Assembly: GCF_016545825.1 (NCBI RefSeq)
Contig: NC_052619.1
Span: 73,542,115 to 73,606,114, forward strand
Reading direction: 5' to 3'
Length of the DNA stretch: 64,000 nt
Source of the DNA: Eucalyptus grandis
Lineage: Eukaryota; Streptophyta; Magnoliopsida; Myrtales; Myrtaceae
Shown here: in pieces, positions 38,100 through 49,160 of the stretch
Layout: every line of letters begins with the position of its first letter
Numbering within the stretch: the stretch's first letter is position 1
The notes under the pieces: generated by a model
Database searches by the model: none
Told to the model about the DNA's origin: nothing
The model's input: the letters and a program-made list of their open reading frames with translations, nothing else
Position numbers and translations under genes: made by a program

Positions 38100-39065
38100 T
38101 TCATGAAAGTTGTAGAGAACACCTTGAAGAACAACATAATAAAATTTTAGGCAAAACGAACAGGAAATGGTTAGTGAAATGATTTTCTTTGGAGAGACTA
38201 GATCTGGAATTCGTTGTGCTGACCTTCAGTGGTTTCGTGGCCTGTAAAGTAACCTTCTTGTGAAAGTCTCACCTTGATTTCTTAATGAAAGTTGTATTTT
38301 ACTGCTTGAGGTAGAACATATAAAAAACTTAGAGAAAACAAACAAGACTAAGTAGGTGAAATCGTGGTCTTTCGGAGATGGTTAGATCTGGAAATTTCGG
38401 CACTAGGAACAGAAGTTTTAACCGCCTATATTTAATTACCTAGGACGAATCTGACTTTGATATATTCATGAAGTATTTAAATTATGGTCTTGGCTATCAC
38501 ATAGTCGAATTTAATAATTTTTAAAGGTCATTTGGGTTTTTAATTGAAAATGTTTTTAAAACTGTGCAATCTGATGTGTCCGGACTTGGTAATGTTGCAA
38601 TGCGTGGTCTACACCGTTTTGTGTCCGGACTTGGTAATGTTGCAATGCGTGGTCTACACCGTTTTGTATGAGATTCTTCTGGAAAAGTGTTCTGCATGAA
38701 ATACCTTTATTTATGTCTTGCCTACAACATATTAAAATTCCATAATTTTTGAAGTTCACTATTTAACCAAAAATGTTTCAAAAAACTGTGCAAGTGGAAC
38801 GGGCATAATTAGTAGTGCTGTGATGTGTGGTCTGTATTGAACTATATAGGGATCGTTTGGTGTAGTGTTCTGCATGAAGTATCTGCCTTTATATCTTGAC
38901 TATCACATGTTCGAATTTCATAATTTTGGAATGTCATTTGGGTGTTTAATGAAATTTTTTTCTAAAACCGTGCTAGCTGGATTGTGCAAATTCAAAAGCT
39001 GTGATGCATGGACTATCCTGTTTTGTATGAAATTCTGGTGGTGCTGTGTTCTTCATGAGATGAAT
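38100..39065. repeat. About 180-bp tandem repeats within LTR A
   Basis: The phrase 'TTCATGAAAGTTGTA' or variants recurs near 38101, 38283, 38466, 38691, 38871 and 39052. The one wider step, 225 bp, is explained by an exact 45-bp tandem duplication at 38576-38620/38621-38665 (GTGTCCGGACTTGGTAATGT...). Confidence 0.8.
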
Positions 39066-39329
39066 GCCCTTAGAGTTTGTCTATGATGTACTAAATTCTT
39101 AGAAATTATTAGAGACAATTACTAAATTTTAGGAAATGTAAATTAAAAAAGAATGCTTTCTGTTTTCTAAAAGAATAGTAATTGATCTTGCTGCATATGT
39201 GATGATATATGGCATTACGTATAAAATCAAAAGCTGAAATTGACTTTGTTGTCATCACATCATGTGCCATGTTAATATTGAGACACAATTGTGAACATGA
39301 ATTGTGATAAATGAAGATACCGTCGGAGG

Positions 39330-39620
39330 TGTGAGCCGACGATGCTCCGGGAGTGTCGGGATGCCCGGAATGTGGGGGTGCCAAATGCCCGGTTGTATTA
39401 CGATATATGCCCGGATGTCCTCAGGAGTTTCGAGATACCCGGTGGTATACGGTACGTAATTCCAGGGGGAATGCCTGGTGGTATGTCGGTATGTAATCCC
39501 GGAAACCCTGGAGGTATATGCCGGGGGGATTCCTTATGATGCTAGTTGGGATACGAGATGCCCGGAATGTGGGGGTGTCGGATGCTCGGAGGTGTGTGCC
39601 GGAGGTTTCTCGCGATGCCA
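39330..39620. repeat. GC-rich hairpin cluster within LTR A
   Basis: Serial short inverted repeats include ATACC-CGGT-GGTAT (39435-39448), ATTCC-AGGG-GGAAT (39459-39472) and ATGCC-TGGT-GGTAT (39471-39484, one G-T wobble), with less regular relatives on both sides ('GATGCCCGGAATGTGGGGGTG' occurs at two places). Confidence 0.7.
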
Positions 39621-39829
39621 GGTTGGGTGTGAGCGATAAATTGTGGGATGCAAACATTGGTCCCTAAAAAGAAAAACTGATGAGATCCTTGTGAAAGATA
39701 AGAATTGAAAATGAATCATGTGCATGGGTGTGTGTAGATGGCATGATGCATGATCTGCTTATGAAAGTAAATTAATGCTATTTGATATTGAAAATGCGAT
39801 CATAAAGGCATGAATGGATCTCATGGTGA

Positions 39830-40130
39830 TGTATGCTTGATAGCATAGATGATATGAATCATGGTGGTATATGCACGATGGCATGGTGAGATATGCATGA
39901 TTACATGGTGGTATATGCACCTATGGCATGGATATGTACTAGTGCATGGTGGTATATGCACATAGGGCATGGCGATATCTACATGAATGCTTGATGATGA
40001 GTGCATGGTGGTATATGCACATATGGCATGGTGATATATGCATGAATGCTTGATGATGAATGCATGATGGTATATGCACATATGGTATGATGACATATGC
40101 ATGGTTGCAAGGTAAGTTATGCTTGAATGC
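39830..40130. repeat. About 60-bp tandem repeat within LTR A
   Basis: 'TGCATGGTGGTATATGCACA' recurs at about 39942, 40002 and 40061 with more diverged copies to the left. It gives a plus-strand ATG/GCA-rich pattern and no protein of interest. Confidence 0.8.
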
Positions 40131-40898
40131 ATGAATGATATATGCTCTGTTATGATGCCTTGATTGTTATGTGTGACGTAATGAGTAGTTTGGTGGATCT
40201 TTATTACCGAGTGGTTGTACTCACCCCTTTTGGGGATTAATATTTTAGACTAGATAAGATTTATCTGTTGCCACTGCCACCAGTAGATGGATCAAGTGGT
40301 TGGATATGACCGCGAGGAGGAGGATAGCAAAGGAATGAACTTTTGGACGCCGACATTGATCAATGGACTTTAAGTATATGACTGTTGGAGGATATGTCAG
40401 TTATCTTTTGAAGTATAGCCAAATATAGAAAACTATGGATTTTTGATGTACCAATGAATGATGTCCATCTGGTTTAAGTAAATAAAAGTGTTCGGCTTTT
40501 ACCTATAAATGTTTAGTTGGTGTGCATTGTTTCCTGAATATAAGGAAGGGAATTGATGGATGTGCTTCCGCTATATGAATTGCGCAAGGGACCGATAAAA
40601 AAAAAAATGTAAACCCCCAGATTGTATGGACCTGCTGCAATTAAAATGGTATCATGGTAACATGTTATTAGGGAAAGTGAAAGGTAAGCAAGCTGTGGCG
40701 ACCCTAATGGATCGGGGGCCATCGAGGGTGCCACATATATCCATATTCTTCCAAATTGTATCCAACGATACTCCACAAATGCTCATCGGTCTTTAGCTAC
40801 GTGGTTTGTTGTTCTTGAGTCTACATTCCACATTGGATAAGATTCAGCAAGTATTATAGTGTTAGAAATAAAAATATTACTTAAAGTAATGGAGAAAT

Positions 40899-42059
40899 TG
40901 TTAGGGAAATCCCTTATGATGTTTTGAAGATGACAAAATAAATTAAAGACTACTAACATGTTTGATGGTTAAGTAATAGACAATGCAGATAATAGAACAT
41001 GTAAAGGATATTGTCAAAGTCTGAAGACGGCCAGAAGACTGAACGTAACTTATGTCCAAAGTATATTCTGAAGATTTCCAGACTTCTGTGTCAAAGTCTG
41101 AAGATTGCCAGACTTTAGTGTCAAAGTCTGCTCTACATCAGAAGTCTGCTCATTCTGACAAATTCCAAACTGAACGTGAATGATGAACCAGAAGACAGAC
41201 TCTATGCTGAAGTTGAACTGGGTACAGACCTTAAAGTTAAATCTATTCAAAAGCAGAATATGTTCAGACTCAGATTGCAAAGTCTATCACACTCAGACTC
41301 AGATTATAAAGTCTATTACTCTTAGACTTTACATCCAGATTCGACAGAATGTAACTCAAGCCCAATCATATAACGGCTAGTGATCTGGTTTGGGTTCTAC
41401 ATCAAGATTGATTTGATTGACTCAATCTAATTGATTGACAATTGGATCTTGAAGACAAGATCTTTCTTTACGAAGAAGCTTTACTTATGGAAACCAAGAT
41501 TCCGTTTGTATGGGCGATCGGAATCAATTTGGGATTCTACCTTTGTCACTCAACGGCTACCAAATCTTCTAGATACGAGTTGTCCAATGGGTATATTGGA
41601 AGACGATTCTCGGGATCTTGTCCAACGGCTAGTTTGGAAGTGGAGAAGTATTTAAGGAGATGAAGGACCAATGAGCAAGTAAGAGATAGATCGTAGAATT
41701 TATAATTCCAAAGTCTGAGCGACCTTCGATCATACACTTGTCTTTGGAGAGCTTAAACGTTTGTGATCGTGAGAGAAATACCAAAAGAGTGACTTAGTGA
41801 GATAGTGTGATCTACTAAGTGTTTGCACTCGAAGTTGTAATCTCTTGTTGATTGCATAGTGGAATCCAGCCAAGAAGGCTGTTAGCGTGGGAGAGTGAAC
41901 GTAGGCTTGGATTAAGCCGAACCACTATAAATCTTATGTTCTTATTCTCTTCCCTAACTCCTTTGTTTTACTTGAAATTATTTTATTCCACATATATTTG
42001 CCAAGGTTTATTTTAAACACCTATTCACCCCCCTTTAGGTGTTCATACTAGCTTTCACA
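40899..42059 (+). mobile_element. SIRE-like copia solo LTR, GAAAT target duplication
   Basis: The segment starts TGTTAGGGAAATCCC and ends CTAGCTTTCACA, with GAAAT directly on both sides (40894-40898 and 42060-42064). Its 3' part contains 'CACCTATTCACCCCCCTTTAGGTG', a block I associate with SIRE/Maximus-type copia LTRs, and its 5' part begins with the typical '...TGATGTTTTGAAGATGACAAAAT'. No coding sequence or second LTR is present, so it is a solo LTR of 1161 bp. Short direct repeats built on 'AAAGTCTG' fill 41040-41330. It interrupts the minus-strand copia element between gag and protease. Confidence 0.93.
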
Positions 42060-42290
42060 GAAATGTGGTACTTCTTTCGACTCAGTTCATTCAAGAGCAA
42101 AGTGACCTAATTTGCCATAATTGTAGGAGTTCATCATGGCCTTATCCTTTTTCTCACCACGCTTCTTGCGTCGGAAGGTCTTAACCATCTTGGGTGCACG
42201 ATCAATCTCATTCTTTTTATTGTTGAATTGATGGCTCCTTTTGTGTTTGAAGTTGGAAGCTTTATGCAAATTCAATTCATTGCAAAATAC
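42060..42290 (-). pseudogene. Copia gag fragment with destroyed zinc knuckle
   Basis: A lysine-rich stretch (KMVKTFRRKKRGEKKDK) is followed by 'SYNYGKLGHFALE' and a stop. In the family this is a CCHC knuckle. Here the histidine and GKxGHFA core remain, but the first cysteine is Ser, the second is Tyr and the last is a TGA stop. The reading continues 'SKEVPHF' up to the LTR insertion at 42059 and resumes at 40898 with 'SITLSNIF', leading to the protease. Confidence 0.85.
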
Positions 42291-42305
42291 TCACCCCTTT
42301 AAAGA

Positions 42306-44045
42306 TTGAAGATGATGAAACTTTATTTGAGTACTACTGTAAGTTTATATTTCAATGGATCAAGCGCATTCGGATCATCGGGCGCTGGGATTATGATCGT
42401 GTCTCCACAAGGTCATAAAACTAAATTTATTCTATGTTTGAACAATCAAGCAGAGTATGAAGCTTTGATTGTTGTTCTCAAAATATTGATCGACATGAAG
42501 GTCTAATTTGTGAGGATCAAAGGAGGTTCACAATTAGTTATAAAGTAGCTGACCAGAGAATATCAGTGCTTAAATGAAAACATAATATCACATCCCATCC
42601 TAACAAAAGATTTATTGAAAAATTTCGCCAAATGTGAATTAATTCATGTTAGGAGAAATGAAATTCGAAAACCAATGAATTAGCTCAAATGGCATCCGAT
42701 TATAAAATATCTAAAGAGCTCGCAGAACATATTATTACACTGGTAACGATAGATAATGGAGTGATAATGGTACCAAGCTGTGTGGTCGAGAGCCACGATG
42801 ATCAAGACAAGCAAGATTAGAGAATTCCACTGATAAATTACTTAAGAAAAACCCAGTTGCCGATAACAAGAATTTAAGAGATAGGTGATGAAGTACTTGT
42901 TAATTGGTGATGAGTTGTATCAAAGGACAGTGCATGGGCTGTCACTAAGATGTCTAGGAAAGCAAGAATTGATGGTTGTAATGGCGAAATACATAAAAAG
43001 AATTTGTGGCAAACACCAAGCCGGGATAAAAATGAAAATGAAATGGTTACTTTTAATCAATTATTACAAAGGATCGCATCAATTATACTAAAGGTTGTAA
43101 GCCCTGCCAGAAACATAGTCCGCTCCAACATGTGCCAACTGCAATAATGAAACCTATTATTAAACCGTGACCTTTTTGAGGTTGGGTAATGGATTTAATA
43201 GGTAAAATTTACCCCCACCATCGAAGAAGCATAGTTTCATCCAGTGGCAACTGATTACTTCACAAAGTGGGAAGAAGCCGCTTCCTATAAGGATATAATA
43301 CAAAAGGTTGTGAGGAGTTTATCGAAGAACGGATTATCCATCGATTTCGGATTATTGAGTCTATAACTGCTAACCAAGGGACAGTGTTTACATGGCAAGA
43401 GGCGTTGGGATTTTGAAATCTAGAAGCATTAAAATGGTTCATTGGACGCCTTATTATACTCAGGCTAATGGTCAAGTCAATGCTTCCAACAAGATCATCA
43501 TTAATCTTATCAAGAAGTACTTGGAGGAAAACCACAAGAATGGAACATCCTATTATCAATAGTGTTATGGACTTATTGAATATCAAAGATATCAAGTATT
43601 GGGGTTAGCCCACATATGCTAACATATGGACAAGAAGCCGTCCTCCCGTTTGAAATTACAGTATAGTCATGTAGGGTGAAATTACAGGACAACTTTTCAA
43701 AGAAAGAGTATGATAAGTTGATGTATGCCAATGTTGATGACCTAGGTGAGAGTAAGTTGGTTGCCCAGAAATGAAGTGTTGCCAGAGCATACAATAAGTA
43801 TGTCAAGCATAAGAATTTCGATATTAGTGATTTGGTTTGGAAGACTATATTACCCACAAGTACGGATAATGAAAGATTTGGTAAATGATCATCAATTTAG
43901 GAAGACCTATACTTAGTCAATGAAGTTCTTACTAGGAATACATATTGATTAATGGAGATGGACGGAAAAGAATTTCAACGATCGATTAATGGCAAGTTCC
44001 TAAAGAAGTACTATCTGACTATGTGGGAAAGGCAAGAGATTGAAG
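42306..44045 (+). mobile_element. Ty3-gypsy (Tat-like) RNase H-integrase fragment
   Basis: Plus-strand pieces follow the order RNase H then integrase. RNase H shows 'LYFNGSSAFGSSGAGIMIVSPQG' split over its first block, 'NNQAEYEALIV' and 'HVRRNE'. The integrase zinc finger area has 'GDELYQRTVHGLSLRCL' and, after a shift, 'CKPCQKHSPLQHVP'. The core has 'GWVMDLIGKIYP' and, in other frames, 'ATDYFTKWEEA', 'ESITANQGTVFTWQEA' and 'NGQVNASNKIIINLIKKY'. Many stops and frameshifts are present. The RNase H style (SPQG, NNQAEYEAL) and WxMDLIG point to the non-chromoviral Tat lineage. gag, protease and RT are missing to the left, where the sequence meets the truncated copia gag at about 42290-42305. Confidence 0.88.
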
Positions 44046-44094
44046 AAAATAAAAGGTCAGAGAATTTCTAAAATTTTTCATTCTTATTTTCATT

Positions 44095-44100
<6 letters not shown>

Positions 44101-44165
<65 letters not shown>

Positions 44166-44200
44166 CCTTCCTTCCTTTCTTCTTCCTTCCTTCCTTCCTA
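44101..44200. repeat. (CT)30 microsatellite followed by (CCTT)n
   Basis: Sixty bases of perfect CT (44101-44160) run into a CCTT-rich tract (to about 44200). The open frames across it on either strand are low-complexity Ser/Leu or Arg/Glu repeats. Confidence 0.97.
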
Positions 44201-44209
44201 CTCCCGCAC

Positions 44210-45526
44210 GCAACCACAAAGTGGTGCAGCGATGTCTTTAGGTGGTCGTTGGCTTTTTCTATGCGCTCCTTAGGCTTCTGCAACTTATCCATCGCCGTCT
44301 CGAGGGCGTCTCTTTCCTTCTCCAAGCACTAGAGAAGAACCAACTGGTCTCCAATTAGTTTGTTGGCCTTCTCAAGCAAAGCTTCGATAGCCTTGATGTT
44401 GGAGTCCATAGACGATAGGGATCTGGCTAGCATAACATTGTCAATCTCGTGCTCTCGTTGCTCACCAGGGGCTAGCCCATTCTTCAGCCACTTCTTCACC
44501 GCTTTAGCCCGGTTGGAGATGACCCCCTAGAACCTAGGCAACTGAGTATGGACGGCATGAAGGGTTCCTTCTACCTCCTTGATTTCACGGTAGACCGCAT
44601 TGGCATTTTCGATCTCCTCCTTCTTGCTCCATTACTCGTGCTTTTCGATGTCGAAAGTAACGATGTCTCCCAAGTTGGATTGGAAGCTTTCAACACCATG
44701 GTTGAAGGTCACCGGGAACTCATCATAGTCGGCGATGAAAGGGTCACCCTTAGGAAGCTTCTTGGGTACAACATTGAGTCACAAGGCTTTTGAGTCTTTC
44801 TAGGGCACTAGGCTTGGTGGTCAGCAAGCTATATGTGAGGTTAAGGTAAGAGAGTAGTTATGTTCATAGGGTGATGAAATGGCTGTCGTAGTATGGAGAA
44901 GAGAAGGAGGAAGAAGACGATTTTTAGCGCTATTTTGATTTGGTAGAAATGCAGGAAAGCTTCAAAGGTCGAATTGGTGTATGGGAATCCGACTGCCATG
45001 AACCACACCATTTATAGGCGAAATTTGGAAGCCGAATAGTCATAACCCTTGATGAACCAATGTGATAAGAGAACGGATGAACGTGCATCATTGTAGTACA
45101 ACTGGCAAAATAGGAATCCGTTCGTCGTGGGATAATGGATTGATACAACTCATACAATTAAGATTATAATGGAAATTGAAATGATGTGATGTTAACCAAT
45201 GCAAATCATGCTCAACTGTTGAAGAGTCACGATTATTGAAGGATTGAGACAAGCGAGAAGCCTTTGGTCATTAAATGTGATGAAGACGGTCGACTGCAAG
45301 TGATTCAGATGAATCTTGGTTCATAATAAATACTCATTCCTTTTGCTATCAAGCTCCAATAGTTTAAGCTCCAAGGAAACATAGGCTGCCTCCAAGTCAG
45401 TGATCAACCTTGATTGAATCAATAATGCTTGCAAGGGAGTGATCATTCACCTTTAGAATGATGAAAGTGGTGCGTTGTCGGGACAGTTCCTCCCTTTTGA
45501 AAAAGACATTCTCCTCTAGCTTGTTG
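44210..45526 (-). pseudogene. C-terminal coiled-coil part of an antisense PMD-type ORF (PMD-1)
   Basis: The minus strand reads nearly continuously from about 44800 down to 44210 with a few in-frame stops: 'KKEEIENANAVYREIKEVEG', 'NRAKAVKKWLKNGLAPGEQ', 'KAIEALLEKANKLIGDQL', 'KERDALETAMDKLQKPKERI'. These are charged heptad-like stretches typical of a coiled coil. Upstream, 'NKLEENVFFKREELSRQRT' (about 45460-45530) meets the solo LTR, beyond which the frame resumes at 49161. The position, antisense and 3' to a Tat-like integrase, matches the extra antisense ORFs described for Tat-lineage Ty3-gypsy elements. Function in the element is unknown. Confidence 0.65.
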
Positions 45527-47639
45527 TGTGACATCTTGAAAATCGAGCCCTTTGATGGATGAATAAATGTGAATTTCGTCAATGCATTATTGGTTGATCT
45601 CACTTGGAATTGATCACTCCTGAGATATTGACCTTGAGGGGAAAGGCTAATGAGGACAAAACTCATACGACTAAAGAACTTGACTGGGGAAAACGACTTG
45701 ATTGTGAAACTTGTGTGAGGACGATCCTGTAGATAGGTAGGCCAATTTCAAGGACGACTAGAAGTCAAGTCGCGGACAGAACATAATGGAATGACGAGTG
45801 ATTTCGTTTACTGTTATTAAGCCCGCGAACGACCCTAGATCGATCCTCGATAATTGTGTATTTTGAAAAAAGAATCTATCATCTGCAATTTTATGTAGTT
45901 AAGGACATTCATGTGTCGAGATGTTTTGAACGTGGTTTGGCACGAGTTGGTTACGCGTGAATCCTCAAAGCCACCTGTTAATCTGAGTTGTACCCAAAAT
46001 GGCATTAGGGAAAAATTGACATGGCATGAGAACCCAAGATTGGATTTCAAATTATTGGGAACGTCCAAGATGGACGTCAGATGTTGCTACTTCGGCAATT
46101 GGTAGTGCCAGTCAAGCCAAGTGTCAAGAAAAGGAACTTACAGACTGAGGAAGCAAGCGTGTGAGGATGTGGGCCGAGCAAAGTAGGTGTGGGCCTTAAG
46201 CCCAAGATGGGACAGCCACCATGGTAGGCCCAAGGCAACCAAGTGAACCCATTAGGCCCAACCCACCATTTGATCTCCTAAGCCCATTCCTATTCATTTC
46301 CTAGCTCATTTCTTAGGCCCACTTTTCATTTTCAGCCTAAGGGCAGATTGGGAAATTGTGCAAGGTGGAAATGACCATTTTGACCCTAGCTTTTGTATGG
46401 ATAAGTCAAAGGATGAGGAAGAAGATGAGGTCACTTTGCATGGGGACTTGGGGCAAGCCTTAATGCCCTTAATGAGGAAGACAACCAGCTCTTTCTTCTC
46501 TCTCTCTCTCCTCCCTTTTCACCTAGAAAATTCGTAGCCCCCTCCCTCCTCTGTTTTCCCTTCCTTATCGTTTCTCCTCCAGCTGACCTTCTTGCGAAAA
46601 GCTAAGTTAAGTGTTGGCTTCCCGTGCAAATCAGCCCTTGTGCCACCCACCACCGTGTCTAGGACACCCAGACTGTACTGACCAACTTGGCTGCTCGTCG
46701 GTCGGAGCCACTGGGCGACTGTGGGGGCTAGAAGTCACCGCTCGCCGAACCGCTTAGCAGTTGCCCGCCTGCACTATTTCGCCTATTTCAACCATTTTCC
46801 TTCCTTTTCAACCCAACCTCGCCCACCCGACCATCGGCGGATCCCCTTGACCCCGTGCCGCCGGTCGGCTGGCCAACCCCTTCTTAGGAAGCTCAGGCTA
46901 AGTACTTGACTCTTTTCTTGCCTCGTAGTCCGGTTTCTAGAGTTGCGGTGAGAGGTAGAGTTTGTTGTTGCTATTTTGAGCTTGACCACCTTCGATTTAT
47001 GTGGTTGAGGTCCCCGTGCGTAGCCTCCTTCCACCGCGTCCGTGTCTCCGACCCGCTTAACGGGTGAGTTTAGCTCCTAATCCGTCAATTCATGCCTAAA
47101 CTTGTTTAGGGTTGGTTTAATTAGAGTTAATTCTAGTTTAGGAGATTTAATTAAGTTATATTAGCCCTAAGATAGGTGGTTAGATAGATGATTAAAATTA
47201 CTTTAGCTTAATCTTGCTTTATTTGCTTAATGTGGCTTATATGTTTGATTAAGTATGTTTAGCTTTAACTGATTGGTCGTTTATTTTAATTAATGTTTTT
47301 AATGATTTCTGAATTTAATTTATTAGTTAGGAAATTCCGAATTTCACTTTTCACAAGTTCTTTTCACGCGGTCTTTTCACACGCACTGTTCATCTGAGAG
47401 TGAAAAGTTGTCTAATTTCATGTGTTTTAATCCTATGAGGTGAATGAATGTGTAAATGCATGGGCATCCGCATGAATTGAGTGATTTTCACAAAATGGGA
47501 CAACGGTTTGTCCGAGGGACACCGAAATGGACCGCCTTTAGGAGAAAATGATTTGAAATTGTATTTGCAAGCATTGTGCTTTGGCTAAATGTGCAAAGAT
47601 AAAAAGGGAGTCTTAGTGGTGTGCTTATGTGATCAAAAG

Positions 47640-47835
47640 TTGAACCGTCACCCAACGGAAGTTTGGGGTGATACTCGGTGGGAGTCGAAAGCTGATTGTA
47701 GTAGATTTTAGACTGATGTTCCTTTTTGGGATACCGTCTAGGCGGAAGTTCTAGACGTTGCCGTGCCCGATGGGGCAGACGAAGCCCAATTTTTATCAGT
47801 AGCCCAGCAGGAGTCGGATGATCGCTAACTAGAAA
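47640..47835. repeat. Hairpin series within LTR B
   Basis: CGTCTAG-GCGGAAGTT-CTAGACG (47735-47757) is a perfect 7-bp inverted repeat. About 85 bp to its left TCACCCA-ACGGAAGT-TTGGGGTGA is an inverted repeat with one bulged G. Both loops contain CGGAAGT. Looser relatives follow to about 47835. Confidence 0.7.
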
Positions 47836-48406
47836 GTTGGCCATGGCCGGGAGGTCATAAATAAGTGAAACATGCGTGAGTGTTGAGTTCGTTGAGCCTT
47901 ATTATGGGGCAAATTGTGTGGCACGGTATGTGACGCGTCATAACGATTTTACCTTATAATCAGGACCCGTGTGATTGATCGATATGTGTTATGTGGCGCA
48001 CTAAAGTGCAAGAGCCTATGAGAATCATGGCATCATTGGTTCCGGTTGTACATGAGTGGATCACTTTGCTTATGACACACATGCATAAATCAATAATATG
48101 CGGGGGTGTGCAATGGCCGTGAGATCGCTTGTGACGTGACTCGTATGTGATTGATGAACTCATATCATCTAATGGCCATGTACATTGCGTGTATTGTGCT
48201 GAGATTCAATGTGCAGGGTTTGACATATCGAGTAAGGTTGCATGTGAATTGATTTGTTGATTGTTGGTTGTTAGTCGTGGTTTATTTGTGGGGTGGTTCT
48301 TGAGAGATACTTCGAGTTGAGTTAGTGTTCTAATCGAGGGCTTAGGGGAGGACTCGCTAAGATTTTATCTCACTGGTTATTATATAACCACTTTCAGGTC
48401 CTTAGG

Positions 48407-48667
48407 ATGGCGCTTCCACCAATGAGGTTCGGTATCCCTAAGGACTGGGATACTATCGTGACGTACCACCGCTTTTCGGGTCGGACGCATCTGTACAAGA
48501 AATATCTCTCCACTATCTGGGTGGATGAGGGATTAGGGCAGTGGATACCACATAGGTTCTTGACGTGGTTCATCCGGGATGACGATTTGCTAATCGGTCC
48601 CCTGAGAGGTTTTGACAGGCCGCCCGGTAAGGGCCAGGGACACCGGCCCAGGATCCCATGGAGTTAG
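48407..48667 (+). CDS. Short LTR-borne ORF, 86 residues, function unknown
   Basis: The ATG lies 9 bases after a predicted 3' splice site (TTTCAG at 48392-48397). The frame shows FGIP at residues 8-11, STIWVD at 35-40, PH at 48-49 and Trp at 54, and ends with a Pro/Arg-rich tail. A diverged but alignable ORF sits at the same place in LTR C (54229-54444), with equal spacing between ST, PH and Trp. There is no signal peptide or membrane segment. I know no protein family with this pattern. It may be a real small protein of the element, the second exon of a longer one, or an RNA feature that happens to stay open. No upstream coding exon was proved. Confidence 0.45.
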   Translation: MALPPMRFGIPKDWDTIVTYHRFSGRTHLYKKYLSTIWVDEGLGQWIPHRFLTWFIRDDDLLIGPLRGFDRPPGKGQGHRPRIPWS

Positions 48668-49160
48668 ACCATCCTGACGGTGCAGTAGAGAATCTTGGTC
48701 CCACTTCAACAATGATTGACCCGTTTGCCTCTGATTGTGAATCGACAGGGTTTGAGTTCGTTGGATATGAGTGATTATATTGCCGAGCCCGAGGGTTCTT
48801 TTTGTGTATAGTTGGGTTAGCCTAGCCTAGTGTCTTTTTGGTCTGGCTTAGAGGATGGATCGGCCCTCTATTGGGCTTGTAGATCGTAAGCGTATCTCCG
48901 TAGGTTAATCCAATATAAACATGTATATATGAGTAGATCTTGTTGTTGTTGTTGTTGTTGTTGTAATTGTTGTTGTGGTTTCTGATGTTCATCTCTCTAT
49001 CCCTATGTGATTGCTAGATTGTCTACTTGATTGGGAGAGGGTTCGTTTCCGCTTGCACATAATGAAAGATTAAAATGAATGGTCGTCGATAAATCCTGGG
49101 ACGTCGCTTTCTATCGACCAAGGAAGGGGCTGTTATGTGCCCGGGGTTCAGGGCGTGACA

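Larger units (their letters stand above)
37170..40735 (+). mobile_element. Solo LTR A of a Ty3-gypsy-type element, TATAT target duplication
   Basis: The 3566-bp segment starts TGTGGCATCCC and ends GGGTGCCACA, so the ends TGTGGCA/TGCCACA are inverted repeats. It is flanked by TATAT on both sides (37165-37169 and 40736-40740). Copia protease coding sequence continues exactly across it. There is no gag or pol inside and no second LTR copy, so it is a solo LTR left by recombination. Inside are a (GA)n run (37754-37784), a six-fold repeat of about 180 bp, a hairpin cluster, a 60-bp repeat and an 'ACTCACCCC...TTTTAG' block near 40220-40247 that resembles the predicted acceptor region of LTRs B and C. 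The perfect target duplication suggests a fairly recent insertion. Lineage is an inference from size and end sequence. Confidence 0.93.
34190..42300 (-). mobile_element. Ty1-copia retrotransposon, degenerate, split by two later insertions
   Basis: Read from right to left the domains follow copia order: gag zinc knuckle (42060-42275), protease (40741-40898 continuing at 37020-37169), GAG-pre-integrase, integrase, reverse transcriptase and RNase H, ending with a 'PRDVFLAYRM' tail near 34200. Two solo LTRs (37170-40735 and 40899-42059) interrupt it. If they are removed with one copy of each target duplication, the protein similarity runs on without loss at both places. The gag N-terminus and 5' LTR are missing: at about 42290 the sequence changes abruptly to a plus-strand gypsy fragment. 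All domains carry stops or frameshifts, so the element is dead. Confidence 0.92.
45527..49160 (+). mobile_element. Solo LTR B, gypsy type, with internal intron-like span and short ORF
   Basis: The 3634-bp segment starts TGTGACATCTTG and ends GGGCGTGACA. Flanks are TGTTG (45522-45526) and TGTCG (49161-49165), a target duplication with one changed base. Antisense PMD coding similarity lies on both sides. Internally a CT-rich then GC-rich zone (46490-46900) looks like a leader, followed by a donor CGG|GTGAGT at 47064 and an acceptor TTTCAG| ending at 48397. A short ORF begins at 48407, and a (GTT)n run is at 48941-48963. LTR C (from 51470) is a diverged relative with the same order of parts. No pol genes are inside. 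Confidence 0.88.

Noticed and set aside
44019..44325. Open frames across the CT microsatellite on both strands
   Set aside because: They are Ser-Leu or Arg-Glu dipeptide repeats from (CT)n. Only the part below the repeat on the minus strand belongs to a plausible coiled coil.
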